Positions 7,078-8,264 of a stretch of 8,264 bases of DNA are shown here, in pieces. The position numbers and the translations under genes were made by a program. This DNA comes from Bacteroidota bacterium (GTDB taxonomy: Bacteria; Bacteroidota; Bacteroidia; UBA7662; CANHCV01), in contig JAIYBD010000004.1 in assembly GCA_027488715.1 (NCBI GenBank), positions 1 to 8,264 on the forward strand. Reading direction: 5' to 3'. A model generated the notes under the pieces. The model worked only from the letters and a program-made list of their open reading frames with translations, searched no databases and had not been told where the DNA came from. Numbering within the stretch: position 1 is the stretch's first letter; each line of letters starts with the position of its first letter.

Positions 7078-8148
7078 ATGAAAGTATTAATTACAGGAAC
7101 TGCTGGGTTTATCGGATTCCATTTGGCCGAAAAATTACTTGGTTGTGGCCATGATATCGTAGGTTTGGATAACATCAACGATTATTACGATGTTCAGTTG
7201 AAATACGACCGCTTGGCATTCCATGGGTTTAATCGCCAACAGGCATCAGAGTTCCATCAAATTCAAACCAGCAGTCTCCATCCTAGTTACCGGTTTGTTC
7301 GAATGAACCTGGAGGATAAGGCAGAGATCATGGATCTTTTCCAAAAGGAACGATTCGAAGTTGTTATCAATTTAGCAGCTCAGGCCGGTGTACGCTATTC
7401 CCTCACGAATCCCGATGTTTATGTTTCTTCCAATGTTCAAGGATTCTTAAACATTTTGGAAGCTGCAAGAAAATATCCCGTTAAAAACCTAATCTATGCG
7501 TCCTCGAGCTCGGTTTACGGATTAAACAAAAGTATTCCATTCAAAGAAAGTGATCCAACCAGTCATCCCATTTCATTGTACGCTGCCTCCAAAAAAGCCA
7601 ATGAAATGATGGCCCATACTTATGCTCAATTGTTTGGAATTCCTGCCATTGGATTGCGATTCTTTACCGTTTATGGCCCTTGGGGAAGACCCGATATGGC
7701 ACTTTTCTTATTCACCAAGGCCATTACCGAGGGAAAACCGTTTCAAGTTTTCAATCACGGCGATATGAGTCGCGACTTTACCTACGTAGGTGATATCGTA
7801 GAATCCATAAAACGCTTGATGGATACCCCTGCCCAATCCGATCCTCTTTGGGATCCCAAACATCCCAATCCTGCCCATAGTTCAGCACCGTACCGAATTT
7901 ATAATATTGGACATAATTCTCCGGTACAGTTGATGGACTATGTTCGAAATATCGAAAAGTACTTGGGCATGGAAGCCAAAGTTGAATATCTTCCCTTGCA
8001 AGATGGAGATGTACCCAATACGTGGGCCGATGTTTCCGAACTCATTGATACCATCCAGTACAAACCCCAAGTAAAAATAGAAGAGGGAATTGATCAATTC
8101 GTTAAGTGGTATACCGAGTATTACAAAATTGATGTAAAAAAGGCTTAG
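7078..8148 (+). CDS. capI: UDP-glucuronate 4-epimerase (CapI/GAE type)
   Basis: Predicted NAD+-dependent epimerase that interconverts UDP-glucuronate and UDP-galacturonate in the cytoplasm. The 356-residue protein has GxxGxxG at 7-13 and DNINDYYDVQLKYDRL (31-46), a signature of the GAE/CapI group. An extra loop at about 48-72 is also typical of this group. AAQAGVRYSLTNPDVYVSSN (100-119), ASSSSVYG (141-148) and the catalytic Tyr168 and Lys172 in LYAASKKANEMMAHTY follow. FFTVYGPWGRPDMALFLFTKAI (195-216) and the RDFTYVGDIVE motif complete the match. Length is slightly above the usual 330-350. UDP-GlcA from the ugd gene at the start of the window is the expected substrate. Because the gene follows a TviB-like dehydrogenase, activity on UDP-GlcNAcA is possible, but the sequence resembles CapI and not TviC/WbpP. 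It starts 1 bp after the upstream stop and is the last gene before the terminator. Confidence 0.93.
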   Translation: MKVLITGTAGFIGFHLAEKLLGCGHDIVGLDNINDYYDVQLKYDRLAFHGFNRQQASEFHQIQTSSLHPSYRFVRMNLEDKAEIMDLFQKERFEVVINLAAQAGVRYSLTNPDVYVSSNVQGFLNILEAARKYPVKNLIYASSSSVYGLNKSIPFKESDPTSHPISLYAASKKANEMMAHTYAQLFGIPAIGLRFFTVYGPWGRPDMALFLFTKAITEGKPFQVFNHGDMSRDFTYVGDIVESIKRLMDTPAQSDPLWDPKHPNPAHSSAPYRIYNIGHNSPVQLMDYVRNIEKYLGMEAKVEYLPLQDGDVPNTWADVSELIDTIQYKPQVKIEEGIDQFVKWYTEYYKIDVKKA

Positions 8149-8167
8149 GATTTTCACGAAAATTGCT

Positions 8168-8175
8168 TACTTTTG
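8168..8175 (+). promoter_or_regulatory. Bacteroidota-type -7 promoter box (TAnnTTTG)
   Basis: TACTTTTG matches the Bacteroidota sigma-A -7 consensus TAnnTTTG at every defined position and is followed by C, as is often seen. An A-rich stretch downstream offers a start site near 8180-8185. No good -33 TTTG/TTG lies at the expected distance upstream, so this is a candidate only. It would read through the terminator hairpin at 8191-8219 towards the frame that opens at 8223. Confidence 0.5.
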
Positions 8176-8181
8176 CAAAAG
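8170..8181. repeat. Perfect 12-bp palindrome overlapping the promoter box
   Basis: CTTTTGCAAAAG is a perfect inverted repeat with no spacer, in the 115-bp gap after the epimerase gene. It overlaps the last six bases of the TACTTTTG box. It could be an operator half-site pair, a weak hairpin or chance in AT-rich DNA; nothing in the window decides. Confidence 0.4.
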
Positions 8182-8190
8182 AAAACACGA

Positions 8191-8219
8191 AGAGGGGACC
8201 GAATGTCCCCTCTTTTTTT
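8191..8219 (+). terminator. Intrinsic (rho-independent) terminator
   Basis: A 9-bp perfect stem is formed by AGAGGGGAC (8191-8199) and GTCCCCTCT (8205-8213) around the 5-nt loop CGAAT (8200-8204). It is followed by a T run that extends to 8219. The GC-rich stem and T tract suit termination on the + strand, closing the transcription unit 43 bp after the epimerase stop. On the - strand the stem is followed by TCGTG, not a T tract, so two-way activity is unlikely. Confidence 0.92.
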
Positions 8220-8222
8220 CAA

Positions 8223-8264
8223 ATGCCTGAGTTAAATAACGTTCTAGAATCATTCATTCAACAA
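8223..8264 (+). CDS. Possible start of the next gene (product unknown, truncated by window end)
   Basis: An ATG three bases after the terminator T tract opens a frame of 14 codons that runs off the window, beginning MPELNNVLESFIQQ. The AT-rich stretch before it has no Shine-Dalgarno sequence, as for the other genes here. Fourteen residues are too few to name a family. Support is limited: a frame this short can be open by chance, but its place just after a promoter-like box and terminator is reasonable for a new gene. Confidence 0.4.
   Translation, partial: MPELNNVLESFIQQ

Noticed and set aside
8203..8235. ATG in the terminator loop region as the start of the downstream gene
   Set aside because: That frame closes at a TAA after ten codons; the ATG at 8223 stays open to the window end.
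1..8264. Mobile element, tRNA, rRNA, defence system or riboswitch
   Set aside because: No transposase, integrase, attachment site, cloverleaf or conserved RNA leader was seen; almost all of the window is coding sequence for sugar-nucleotide and export proteins.

Overview
The window reads as part of a capsule or exopolysaccharide locus, probably from a member of the Bacteroidota. The lineage call is an inference from several traits. The DNA is moderately AT-rich, and no clear Shine-Dalgarno sequence precedes the start codons. A TAnnTTTG-type promoter box lies at 8168-8175. The Wza-like exporter is short and ends in a hydrophobic segment. The Wzc-like protein has Gly where the first Walker A' Asp is expected, and its C-terminus is a Tyr-Gly tail. 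I cannot name a genus.

All confident genes lie on the + strand and are packed as one transcription unit. Four of the six junctions overlap: 4 bp at 536-539, 1477-1480 and 2475-2478, and 8 bp at 5823-5830. The other two gaps are 5 bp and 1 bp. In order they are: the 3' end of a UDP-glucose 6-dehydrogenase gene (ugd, 1-539); UDP-glucuronate decarboxylase (536-1480); dTDP-glucose 4,6-dehydratase (1477-2478); a Wza-family outer-membrane export lipoprotein (2475-3305); a Wzc-like copolymerase fused to a BY-kinase (3311-5830); a TviB/WbpO-type UDP-GlcNAc 6-dehydrogenase (5823-7076); and a CapI-type UDP-glucuronate 4-epimerase (7078-8148). An intrinsic terminator at 8191-8219 closes the unit, and a new reading frame opens at 8223 and runs off the end.

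Together the enzymes would turn UDP-glucose into UDP-GlcA, and UDP-GlcA into either UDP-xylose or UDP-GalA. UDP-GlcNAc would become UDP-GlcNAcA, and dTDP-glucose would become dTDP-4-keto-6-deoxyglucose. The Wza/Wzc pair would control chain length and carry the polymer across the envelope. This points to an acidic, possibly xylose-containing polymer made by a Wzx/Wzy-type route. No glycosyltransferase, flippase, polymerase, tyrosine phosphatase or other rml gene is in the window, so those functions must lie upstream or elsewhere.

Most of this is ordinary for such a locus, and I see no clearly new system. The two parts most worth a second look are the repeat-encoded tail of the Wzc-like kinase (20 tyrosines, strict alternation of GGT and GGC glycine codons) and the promoter-like box plus palindrome placed directly before the terminator hairpin and the next start codon.
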